Positions 27,234 to 34,473 of a stretch of DNA of 64,000 nt are shown in pieces; position 1 is the first letter of the stretch; the number at the start of each line of letters is the position of its first letter. The stretch lies in assembly GCF_900129545.1 (NCBI RefSeq), contig NZ_FQWB01000006.1, positions 172,711-236,710 of the forward strand, given 5' to 3'. The notes below the pieces were generated by a model. The model was not told the DNA's origin, made no database searches, and saw only the letters and a list, made by a program, of their open reading frames with translations. The DNA comes from Flavobacterium fluvii (GTDB lineage: Bacteria; Bacteroidota; Bacteroidia; Flavobacteriales; Flavobacteriaceae). A program made the translations under genes and the position numbers.

Positions 27234-27356
27234 AAAATTAATATCATACAACAATAAAAAAATATGAATATTTTTAAAATATATGTAATTATTGTCTATT
27301 TTAAATAATAATGTAATAAATTTACAGCTAAATTAAATCAGTTTAAATAATGTGCA

Positions 27357-27386
27357 TTTGACGTTTAATAAATATTTAACGTCAAA
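27357..27386. promoter_or_regulatory. Main palindromic operator between the porin operon and the Nudix regulator
   Basis: TTTGACGTT (27357-27365) and AACGTCAAA (27378-27386) are perfect 9-base arms around a 12-base AT spacer; a further AACGTTAA lies at 27389-27396. The arms are the strongest palindrome in the 354-base divergent gap, which otherwise contains no gene. The arms share the core ACGTCAA with the site at 27201. The natural candidate to bind it is the Nudix-wHTH protein encoded next door. Confidence 0.6.
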
Positions 27387-27418
27387 ATAACGTTAATGGA
27401 AAATCATAAATAAATCAT

Positions 27419-27426
27419 TACTTTTG
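27419..27426 (+). promoter_or_regulatory. Candidate -7 element of the Nudix regulator gene
   Basis: TACTTTTG matches TAnnTTTG and lies 73 bases before the ATG at 27499, just downstream of the main palindrome, so autoregulation is plausible. No clear -33 TTG. Confidence 0.45.
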
Positions 27427-27498
27427 TAGTTGGGAATGACTTCTAACAAAGTGTTTATTCGTTCCGCAAAATGGCATTAATTATATCTTGAACACAAT

Positions 27499-28236
27499 AT
27501 GGCTCCTAAAATAATTCCCAATATATCGGTCGACTGCGTCGTTTTTGGTTATGACGGCACTACAAAATCACTAAATGTATTGTTGATCAAAAGATATTTG
27601 GAATCCAAAGAAACCCATGAAATCCTGGTCAACGATTATGTGTTGACAGGCTATCATGCATTGGAAAATGAAACCATGGACGATACAGCTACCCGAGTTT
27701 TAAGGGAATTGACAGGGCTTGACAATCTCTACAAAAAACAATTCAAGGTCTTTGGTGACCCCAATCGTTTGATGAACGAAAAAGACATTATATGGGTGGA
27801 AAGCGAAAATTTCAACCAGCGCACCATAACGATTGCCTATTATTTCTTGGTAAAAACCGACGAAGTTGATATAGAAAAAAACACCCGTCAAGCGCAATGG
27901 TTTCCGGTAAACAACTTGCCGGAATTGGGATTTGACCATAAAAAAATCATCAACGAAGCTTATGCCGATTTAAAAGCAAAATCCCTGTCTGAGCCCATTA
28001 TTTTTGAACTGTTGCCCAACAAATTTACCGTCAAGGAATTACAAGACGTGTACGAATCCATATTGGGCGTAGAAATTGACAATCGAAATTTTAGAAGAAA
28101 ATTATTGACCAAGAAATACCTGATCGAACTAGACGAAAAACAAGTGGGTGTTTCCAAAAAACCTTCCCAGCTTTTTATGTTCAGCAAAGATATTTACCAA
28201 AAAATCTACAAGGAAAGTTATTTGATAAGTATCTAG
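27499..28236 (+). CDS. Nudix-family transcriptional regulator (NrtR/AraR-like)
   Basis: A 245-residue protein with an N-terminal Nudix-like domain (about 5-150) and a C-terminal winged helix-turn-helix (about 165-245; FTVKELQDVYESIL...NFRRKLLTKKYLI). The Nudix box is degenerate: GYHALENETMDDTATRVLRELTGL has Val and Leu where the catalytic motif REUxEExGU requires two of its glutamates. This fits a ligand-sensing domain with no hydrolase activity, as in NrtR and in AraR, the arabinose regulator of Bacteroides. It faces the porin-epimerase-kinase-permease operon, which it probably controls in response to a sugar or sugar phosphate. Confidence 0.88.
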   Translation: MAPKIIPNISVDCVVFGYDGTTKSLNVLLIKRYLESKETHEILVNDYVLTGYHALENETMDDTATRVLRELTGLDNLYKKQFKVFGDPNRLMNEKDIIWVESENFNQRTITIAYYFLVKTDEVDIEKNTRQAQWFPVNNLPELGFDHKKIINEAYADLKAKSLSEPIIFELLPNKFTVKELQDVYESILGVEIDNRNFRRKLLTKKYLIELDEKQVGVSKKPSQLFMFSKDIYQKIYKESYLISI

Positions 28237-28332
28237 GTTTTGATTTGTTGCCGCAATCCAAAAGTTTGAACCAACTGGGCCACATGAAGAGATTTGAATA
28301 CTTTTAACAATAGACAGCATTTTTAATAAAAC

Positions 28333-29502
28333 TCATTTTTCTTTTCTTCTATTGCGTTCCGTTTTTATCATTGCCAATTCCCGACTGGTTTGTCCAGCTA
28401 CCGAAGTGTTTTCTTCGGCACGGCGAATCAAGTACGGCATCACGTCTTTTACGGGGCCAAAAGGCAAATACTTGGCTACATTATAACCATTGCTGGCTAA
28501 ATTATAACTGATGTTGTCGCTCATTCCATACAACTGGCCAAACCAAATCCGGTCGTCATCCGATTTGATTCCTTTTTCTTCCATCAAATCCATCAAGAAA
28601 TAAGTACTGGCTTCATTATGGGTTCCCTCAAAAACAGACATCGTGTCAATATTATCAACCATATATTTCACGGCAGCATCATAATTTTCATCCGTGGCTT
28701 CTTTTGAAGCACAAATTGGCGTTGGATACCCATTCTCTTCGGCACGTTCATTCTCTTTTTCCATATAAGCGCCACGAACCAGTTTCATTCCGATATGAAA
28801 TTCTTCGTTTTTTGCTTTTTCGTGCAGTTTTTTCAAATAATCCAATCGATCCCAGCGGTACATTTGCAACGTATTGAAAACTACTGGTTTCGTTTTATTA
28901 TATTTCAGCATCATTTTTTCGACCAAATCATCGACAGGATCTTGCATCCAGCTTTCCTCCGCGTCAATTAACAGTGCCACGTCACTATCATAAGATGCCT
29001 TGCATACTTTCTCAAAACGTTCCTCTACTCTATTCCATTCTTCTGTTTCTGCTGGATTTAATTGTTGACCTTCGCCTATTTTTTGGTACAATTCCAAGCG
29101 CCCAAAACCCGTTGGTTTAAAAACGGCAAACGGAATGGCCTTCTTTTCTTTGGCAAAAGCAATCAGTTTCAAGGTTTTTTCCAAAACGGCATCAAATTGT
29201 TCTTCCTCTTCCTTGCCTTCGACTGAATAATCCAAAACGGACGAAACGCCTTTGGTAAACATTTTATCCACCACGGTCAGGCAATCATCCTCATTCACAC
29301 CACCACAAAAATGGTCAAAAACAGTGGCACGAATCAATCCTTCCACCGGAAGATTGGCCTTTATGGCAAAATTCGTAACCGCGGTTCCAATTCGAACCAG
29401 CGGTTCATTGGCAATCATTTTAAAAAGAAAATAAGCTCTGTCCAACTCTGTATCGCTCTTTAAAGAAAAGGCAATTTGTGTGTTATTGAAAATATTTCGC
29501 AT
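28333..29502 (-). CDS. Proline dehydrogenase
   Basis: Monofunctional FAD-dependent proline dehydrogenase of 389 residues, oxidising proline to pyrroline-5-carboxylate. Start chosen at 29502 (MRNIFNNTQIAFSLKSD); 18 further in-frame codons upstream overlap the promoter. Family motifs: ALLIDAEESWMQ, VFNTLQMYRWDRLDYL, GMKLVRGAYMEKENERA, FEGTHNEAS and the C-terminal PYLIRRAEENTSV, where two arginines bind the proline carboxylate. No P5C dehydrogenase is fused or adjacent. It is convergent with the Nudix regulator and divergent to aroB. Confidence 0.93.
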   Translation of the reverse strand: MRNIFNNTQIAFSLKSDTELDRAYFLFKMIANEPLVRIGTAVTNFAIKANLPVEGLIRATVFDHFCGGVNEDDCLTVVDKMFTKGVSSVLDYSVEGKEEEEQFDAVLEKTLKLIAFAKEKKAIPFAVFKPTGFGRLELYQKIGEGQQLNPAETEEWNRVEERFEKVCKASYDSDVALLIDAEESWMQDPVDDLVEKMMLKYNKTKPVVFNTLQMYRWDRLDYLKKLHEKAKNEEFHIGMKLVRGAYMEKENERAEENGYPTPICASKEATDENYDAAVKYMVDNIDTMSVFEGTHNEASTYFLMDLMEEKGIKSDDDRIWFGQLYGMSDNISYNLASNGYNVAKYLPFGPVKDVMPYLIRRAEENTSVAGQTSRELAMIKTERNRRKEK

Positions 29503-29521
29503 TTTTTGTGATGTTTTAACA

Positions 29522-29529
29522 CAAATATA
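29522..29529 (-). promoter_or_regulatory. Candidate -7 element of the proline dehydrogenase gene
   Basis: Minus-strand reading TATATTTG fits TAnnTTTG and ends 19 bases before the chosen ATG at 29502, which supports that start over the longer reading frame. Confidence 0.5.
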
Positions 29530-29594
29530 AAGATAGTTTTGAATACTATTAGACAAAAAATCCCTTATTTTGCGCTTTCATTTAATACAACACT

Positions 29595-30662
29595 ATGCAA
29601 TCAATTCAAGCCAACAATTATCCAATATATTTCAACGAAAGCGGATATGAAGCACTTCACTCATTTATAAGCGAAAGCAACTATTCCAAGTTGTTTATCA
29701 TTGTTGACAGTAACACGGAAGAACTTTGTTTGTCTAAATTCCTTCCATATTTAGAAACGGATTTAAAAATAGAAATTGTTGAATTTGAAGCTGGCGAACC
29801 GAATAAAAACATAGAAACTTGCGTGCAAATTTGGAATGTTTTAACCGAACTAGGAGCAGACAGAAAAAGTCTTGTCATCAATTTAGGTGGCGGAGTTGTT
29901 ACAGATTTGGGAGGTTTTGTTGCTTCAACATTCAAAAGAGGAATGGATTTTATCCACATTCCAACTACTTTACTTTCCATGGTGGATGCTTCTGTTGGTG
30001 GAAAAACAGGCGTTGATTTAGGTAATTTGAAAAACCAGATTGGCGTTATCAATGTTCCTAAAATGGTACTTATTGACACTCAATATTTAGAGACACTTTC
30101 TAAAGATGAAATGCGCTCCGGTCTTGCGGAAATGTTGAAACACGGATTGATTTACGACGCAAGGTATTGGGAGAAATTCCTGGATTTGAAAGCGGTTGAT
30201 TATGCCGATTTTGATGAATTAATTTACCGTTCCGTCGAAATCAAGAATGAAATAGTAATGCAGGATCCAACTGAAAAAAATATCCGAAAAGCATTGAACT
30301 TTGGCCACACTTTAGGTCATGCGATTGAAAGTTATTTTCTGGAAAATGAAAACAAGAAAACCTTGTTGCACGGTGAAGCCATTGCGATAGGAATGATTTT
30401 GGAAAGTTATATTTCTTGGAAAAAAGATTTGATTACCAATGACGATTACAATCAAATAAAAACGACCATAAAATCAATCTATGACGACGTTGTTTTTGAA
30501 GAAAACGACATCGAACCCATAATAGAATTGCTGATTCACGACAAGAAAAATGAATATGGCAACATACAGTTTGCTTTGATTCAAGCTATAGGGAAAATCA
30601 AAATAAATCAATCTGTTGAAAACGAATTGATTCTAAAGGCTTTCCACGATTATAAATCTTAA
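29595..30662 (+). CDS. aroB: 3-dehydroquinate synthase
   Basis: Second enzyme of the shikimate pathway: NAD- and metal-dependent conversion of DAHP to 3-dehydroquinate. The 355-residue sequence has the NAD-binding run NLGGGVVTDLGGFVASTFKRG, PTTLLSMVDASVGGKTGVDL, and the metal ligands Glu in GLAEMLKHG, His in NFGHTLGHAIE and His in LLHGEAIAIG. It is divergent to proline dehydrogenase and is not in an operon with other aro genes here. Confidence 0.96.
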   Translation: MQSIQANNYPIYFNESGYEALHSFISESNYSKLFIIVDSNTEELCLSKFLPYLETDLKIEIVEFEAGEPNKNIETCVQIWNVLTELGADRKSLVINLGGGVVTDLGGFVASTFKRGMDFIHIPTTLLSMVDASVGGKTGVDLGNLKNQIGVINVPKMVLIDTQYLETLSKDEMRSGLAEMLKHGLIYDARYWEKFLDLKAVDYADFDELIYRSVEIKNEIVMQDPTEKNIRKALNFGHTLGHAIESYFLENENKKTLLHGEAIAIGMILESYISWKKDLITNDDYNQIKTTIKSIYDDVVFEENDIEPIIELLIHDKKNEYGNIQFALIQAIGKIKINQSVENELILKAFHDYKS

Positions 30663-30683
30663 AGTTTTTTTATAAAAAAAGGG

Positions 30684-30715
30684 TTGCATTACGTCTATTA
30701 TATTTTTTACATTTG
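30684..30715 (+). promoter_or_regulatory. Bacteroidota-type promoter TTG-N21-TACATTTG
   Basis: TTG at 30684-30686 and TACATTTG at 30708-30715, 21 bases apart, match the Flavobacterium consensus in sequence and spacing. The start of transcription would fall at about 30721, at the ATG of the small reading frame at 30722, and the transcript would continue into the arginine decarboxylase gene. Confidence 0.65.
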
Positions 30716-30721
30716 CAGGCA

Positions 30722-30901
30722 ATGAAAAAAAATCAAAACCAAAGAAATTATAGTTCCATAAAAACTGAAAGCAATAGTTCTTTTCAAAGAATATTGAAAC
30801 GTTTTTATGGTATTAAAGGTAGTTTTAGTTTTGATATCTTTCAATATTTGAAAGCCGATCACGAGAAGCTTCAAATTGTTTATGCCAATATCAGGGTTTG
30901 A
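30722..30901 (+). CDS. Small lysine-rich protein or leader peptide, 59 aa
   Basis: A short reading frame (MKKNQNQRNYSSIKTESNSS...) ending 54 bases before the arginine decarboxylase gene. I do not recognise it. Its ATG is only 6 bases after a strong -7 element, so it would be translated from a leaderless or nearly leaderless mRNA. It has no signal peptide. It is basic, with a Phe/Tyr-rich middle (RILKRFYGIKGSFSFDIFQYL) and a tail HEKLQIVYANIRV. It might be a small protein in the polyamine operon or a leader peptide that senses polyamine or arginine supply. It may also be a chance reading frame. Confidence 0.45.
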   Translation: MKKNQNQRNYSSIKTESNSSFQRILKRFYGIKGSFSFDIFQYLKADHEKLQIVYANIRV

Positions 30902-30955
30902 ATTTTAGCTTAATTTATTTTCACAATACAATTAATCTAAAATACACAAAATCAA

Positions 30956-32356
30956 ATGAATACAAAATATTTCGATTTAATAAATCAAACCTATTATTTC
31001 CCTCAAGAAGAGTTTACTTTAAACAAAGACAACCTCGAATTTCACAATATCGACTTGATGAAATTGGTTGAAAAATATGGCACTCCATTAAAATTCACTT
31101 ATTTGCCCCAGATTTCCAACAACATTAACAAAGCCAAAAACTGGTTTCGTAAATCGATGGAAAAGAACAATTACGAGGCAAAATATTACTATTGTTATTG
31201 CACAAAAAGCTCCCATTTTCAATACATTATGAATGAAGCTTTTAAAAACAATATACATATCGAAACCTCTTCGGCTTTTGACATCAATATTGTTGAAAAT
31301 TTGTTGGAATCAGGAAAAATCAATAAAAGCACTTATGTAATTTGCAACGGTTTCAAAAGAGACCAATACATTGAAAACATTGCCCGATTGATCAATAACG
31401 GACATAAAAATACGATTCCAATTATTGATAATTACGAGGAATTAGACATCTTGCAAGAGCAAATCAAACGAAAATTCAAAATCGGAATTCGTATTGCGGC
31501 CGAGGAAGAACCAAAATTTGAATTCTATACCTCTCGTTTGGGTATTGGATACAAAAACATTGTTCAATTTTACAAAAAACAAATTCAGGACAATAAGAAG
31601 CTGGAACTTAAAATGTTGCACTTTTTTATCAATACCGGAATTAATGACAATGCATATTATTGGAACGAATTGGTAAAGTGTATCAAAGTATATGTGGCTT
31701 TGAAAAAAGAATGCCCAACCTTGGACGGATTGAACATCGGTGGTGGTTTTCCAATAAAAAACTCATTGGCATTTGAATACGATTACCAATACATGATTGA
31801 CGAAATCATAAATCAAATCAAGATTGCCTGTGACGAAGCCGAAGTGGATGTACCAAACATTTTTACCGAATTTGGTTCTTATACTGTTGGTGAAAGCGGT
31901 GGCGCTATTTACCAAATTTTGTATCAAAAGCAACAAAATGATAGAGAGAAATGGAACATGATTGATTCCTCTTTTATCACGACTTTACCTGACACTTGGG
32001 CGATTAACAAACGTTTTATCATGCTGGCGGTTAATCGTTGGAATGACACTTACGAAAGGGTTTTATTGGGCGGAATGACCTGTGATAGCGATGATTATTA
32101 CAATTCCGAACAGAATATGAATGCCATATATTTGCCAAAATACAACAAAGAAAAACCTTTGTATATTGGCTTTTTCAATACAGGAGCTTATCAGGAAACC
32201 ATTGGTGGTTACGGTGGGTTACACCACTGTTTGATTCCACAGCCTAAACACATTTTGATAGACAAGGATGAAAATGGAATTTTGGCAACCGAAGTATTCT
32301 CGGAACAACAAACCGCGGACGATGTTTTAAAAATTTTAGGTTACGACAAAAAATAA
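30956..32356 (+). CDS. speA: Biosynthetic arginine decarboxylase (fold III)
   Basis: PLP enzyme of 466 residues that decarboxylates arginine to agmatine, the entry to polyamine synthesis in most Bacteroidota. The PLP lysine is Lys84 in YYCYCTKSSHF, and the pyridoxal-binding regions IHIETSSAFDINIVENLL, RLGIGYKNI, LDGLNIGGGFPIKNS and FTEFGSYTVGESG are evident. It is shorter than the proteobacterial SpeA (about 650 residues), as is normal for this phylum. The deoxyhypusine-synthase-like gene follows after 90 bases. No agmatinase gene is next to it, although I remember one at this place in related genomes. Confidence 0.88.
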   Translation: MNTKYFDLINQTYYFPQEEFTLNKDNLEFHNIDLMKLVEKYGTPLKFTYLPQISNNINKAKNWFRKSMEKNNYEAKYYYCYCTKSSHFQYIMNEAFKNNIHIETSSAFDINIVENLLESGKINKSTYVICNGFKRDQYIENIARLINNGHKNTIPIIDNYEELDILQEQIKRKFKIGIRIAAEEEPKFEFYTSRLGIGYKNIVQFYKKQIQDNKKLELKMLHFFINTGINDNAYYWNELVKCIKVYVALKKECPTLDGLNIGGGFPIKNSLAFEYDYQYMIDEIINQIKIACDEAEVDVPNIFTEFGSYTVGESGGAIYQILYQKQQNDREKWNMIDSSFITTLPDTWAINKRFIMLAVNRWNDTYERVLLGGMTCDSDDYYNSEQNMNAIYLPKYNKEKPLYIGFFNTGAYQETIGGYGGLHHCLIPQPKHILIDKDENGILATEVFSEQQTADDVLKILGYDKK

Positions 32357-32446
32357 AATAAATACAATAATTAGTCGATTTAAAAATTCGTTACATTTGA
32401 GAATGTTTTTCAATCTTTCGGTTTTTAAATCTTTAAATTTAAAAAA

Positions 32447-33418
32447 ATGAGTAAAGGACCAATCAGTCAGTTTATCGAAAAGCATTACTTGCATTTCAAC
32501 TCTGCATCTTTAGTTGATGCCGCAAAAGCATACGAACAACAGTTAGCCAACGGGGCAAAAATGATGGTAAGTATGGCTGGTGCAATGAGTACAGCCGAAA
32601 TTGGGAAGATTTTTGCCGAAATAATTCGCCAGGACAAAGTACAAATCATTTCTTGTACTGGAGCCAATCTTGAAGAAGACATCATGAATCTTGTAGCGCA
32701 TTCACACTACGAAAGAGTTCCAAATTATCGTGATTTGACTCCTGAGGACGAATGGGCTTTATTGGAAAGAGGATTAAATCGAGTTACCGATACTTGTATT
32801 CCAGAACACGAAGCGTTTCGTCGTTTGCAAAAACACATTTACAAAATTTGGAAAGATGCAGATGACAAAGGCGAAAGATATTTCCCTCACGAATTCATGT
32901 ACAAGATGTTGCTTTCGGGAGTTTTGGAAGAATATTACGAAATTGACTTAAAAGACAGCTGGATGTATGCGGCAGCTGAGAAAAATTTACCTATTATTGT
33001 ACCAGGTTGGGAAGACAGCACGATGGGTAATATATTTGCCTCTTATGTTATCAAAGGGGAATTGAAAGCATCAACCATGAAATCTGGGATAGAATATATG
33101 GTATTCTTATCGGATTGGTATCCAAAGAACAGTACTAATGGTGTAGGTTTCTTCCAAATTGGTGGAGGAATTGCAGGAGATTTTCCAATTTGCGTTGTTC
33201 CAATGTTGTACCAAGACATGGAAATGCACGACATTCCTTTCTGGAGTTATTTTTGCCAAATTTCAGATTCAACAACCAGTTATGGTTCTTATTCTGGAGC
33301 TGTGCCAAATGAAAAAATCACTTGGGGAAAATTAGACATAAAAACCCCTAAGTTTATTATTGAGTCGGATGCAACTATTGTTGCTCCATTAATTTTTGCT
33401 TATTTGTTAGATTTATAA
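32447..33418 (+). CDS. Deoxyhypusine synthase-like protein (probable polyamine enzyme)
   Basis: A 323-residue NAD-dependent enzyme of the deoxyhypusine synthase fold. The catalytic lysine region is kept: VPNEKITWGKLD, with Lys295 matching the Lys that forms the enzyme-intermediate imine. Other segments are SMAGAMSTAEIG, ISCTGANLEEDIMNLVAHSHY, VPGWEDSTMGN and GGGIAGDFPICV. Bacteria do not make hypusine, and bacterial members of this family have been reported to make homospermidine (SpeY) or related polyamines. Its position after arginine decarboxylase supports a polyamine role. Confidence 0.85.
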   Translation: MSKGPISQFIEKHYLHFNSASLVDAAKAYEQQLANGAKMMVSMAGAMSTAEIGKIFAEIIRQDKVQIISCTGANLEEDIMNLVAHSHYERVPNYRDLTPEDEWALLERGLNRVTDTCIPEHEAFRRLQKHIYKIWKDADDKGERYFPHEFMYKMLLSGVLEEYYEIDLKDSWMYAAAEKNLPIIVPGWEDSTMGNIFASYVIKGELKASTMKSGIEYMVFLSDWYPKNSTNGVGFFQIGGGIAGDFPICVVPMLYQDMEMHDIPFWSYFCQISDSTTSYGSYSGAVPNEKITWGKLDIKTPKFIIESDATIVAPLIFAYLLDL

Positions 33419-33426
33419 TAGAATTT

Positions 33427-33828
33427 ATGAAGAGAGTTATAGTAGACTACGCCAAACTGACCAACGAAATTTTAAACCTTTTAGTGGAAAAATTTCCTGA
33501 CGGTTATGATGATTCCGATGTTATCCGTTTTAGAAATGCTAAAAACGAATTAATAGAAGCTGTAGAAGTTCGTACTGAAGACACTATTTATTTAGTAAAA
33601 ATCAGTACCAAACTTGCCGACAGAATCGAAAATTATGACGAGGATGATGAAATTGAAATCGAACCAATTGCAGATATCAGTTTAGACGATGATGATGACG
33701 CTGCCGACGATGATGATGACAAACCTGAATACAAAGACGATGAAGTTTCAGGAGATGATGACGATGATGATGACGACAAAGATGAAACCGACATCCCTGA
33801 AGACGAGGATGAGGATGATGATGAATAA
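33427..33828 (+). CDS. Small protein with a long acidic C-terminal tail
   Basis: A 133-residue protein starting 8 bases after the DHS-like gene. Residues 1-75 are an ordinary mixed alpha/beta sequence (MKRVIVDYAKLTNEILNLLVEKF...IYLVKISTKLADRIENYDEDDE). The last about 55 residues are almost only Asp and Glu in runs. I recall similar proteins in Flavobacteriia carrying the name DNA primase, which nothing in the sequence supports. An acidic tail could bind polyamines, basic proteins or RNA polymerase; its place in a polyamine operon makes the first idea attractive but unproven. Confidence 0.75.
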   Translation: MKRVIVDYAKLTNEILNLLVEKFPDGYDDSDVIRFRNAKNELIEAVEVRTEDTIYLVKISTKLADRIENYDEDDEIEIEPIADISLDDDDDAADDDDDKPEYKDDEVSGDDDDDDDDKDETDIPEDEDEDDDE

Positions 33829-33850
33829 TTAATTTTCAATATACCATAAT

Positions 33851-33884
33851 AAAAAAGGAACTCTTAATCGAGTTCCTTTTTTAT
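33851..33884. terminator. Terminator of the polyamine gene cluster
   Basis: AAAAAAGGAACTC (33851-33863) and GAGTTCCTTTTTT (33870-33882) form a perfect 13-base stem with a 6-base loop and T-rich continuation. It is symmetric in A/T flanks and could also serve the convergent DinB-like gene. Confidence 0.88.
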
Positions 33885-33925
33885 TTTATTAGAATTAGGT
33901 TTAATGACGACTTTGTCTCAAAAAT

Positions 33926-34441
33926 TTACAAATATCTTTCTTGAAAAACTTTTTGATGATGTTTTAAATGTCCAATAATAAGAAACCCTAAAGCTCTTAC
34001 CGAAATTGGATGATTGGATGCAATCCCCATTCGGGTTAATTGTTCCTCTGAAAAACTTTTGAACAACAATAAATTAGAATGTCTTACAGCAGAAAATTCC
34101 GTTAACAATTCCTGAAGACTTCTACTATTGGCATCAGTATTCACGGCATAATCATTTTCTTCAAATCCAGGTAAAGGCGTTTGGTCATTTCTGGAAATTC
34201 TCAAAGCACGATAGGCAAAAATTCTTTCGGCGTCAATAATATGCTGAATGATTTCCTTGATTGTCCATTTGCCTTCAGCATAACGATAATCAAATTTGTC
34301 CATTGGAATATTCTGGACAAATCTGATAAAATCGTGTAAACTGATTTCTAATTCTTCCAATAATTCTACATTTTCAATCGCTTTGATATAAGTCGCATTG
34401 AATGTAGAATATTCATTTACGGGCAATTGATTGGAATTCAT
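33926..34441 (-). CDS. DinB/YfiT-like metal-binding protein
   Basis: A 171-residue four-helix-bundle protein of the DinB superfamily. The conserved histidines that bind a divalent metal are present in KWTIKEIIQHIIDAERIF and IIGHLKHHQKVFQERY. Superfamily members act as thiol-dependent S-transferases or have unknown roles; no substrate can be inferred. The gene runs in the same direction as ppc, whose stop codon lies 32 bases upstream of its start, so it may be cotranscribed with it. Confidence 0.85.
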   Translation of the reverse strand: MNSNQLPVNEYSTFNATYIKAIENVELLEELEISLHDFIRFVQNIPMDKFDYRYAEGKWTIKEIIQHIIDAERIFAYRALRISRNDQTPLPGFEENDYAVNTDANSRSLQELLTEFSAVRHSNLLLFKSFSEEQLTRMGIASNHPISVRALGFLIIGHLKHHQKVFQERYL

Positions 34442-34473
34442 AAAATTGAATTTAAGATTAGAATTTTAAAAAA

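Noticed and set aside
33633..33839. Serine-rich reading frame on the minus strand
   Set aside because: It is the complement of the acidic Asp/Glu tail of the 33427-33828 gene; the runs of Ser come from GAT/GAC codons read backwards.
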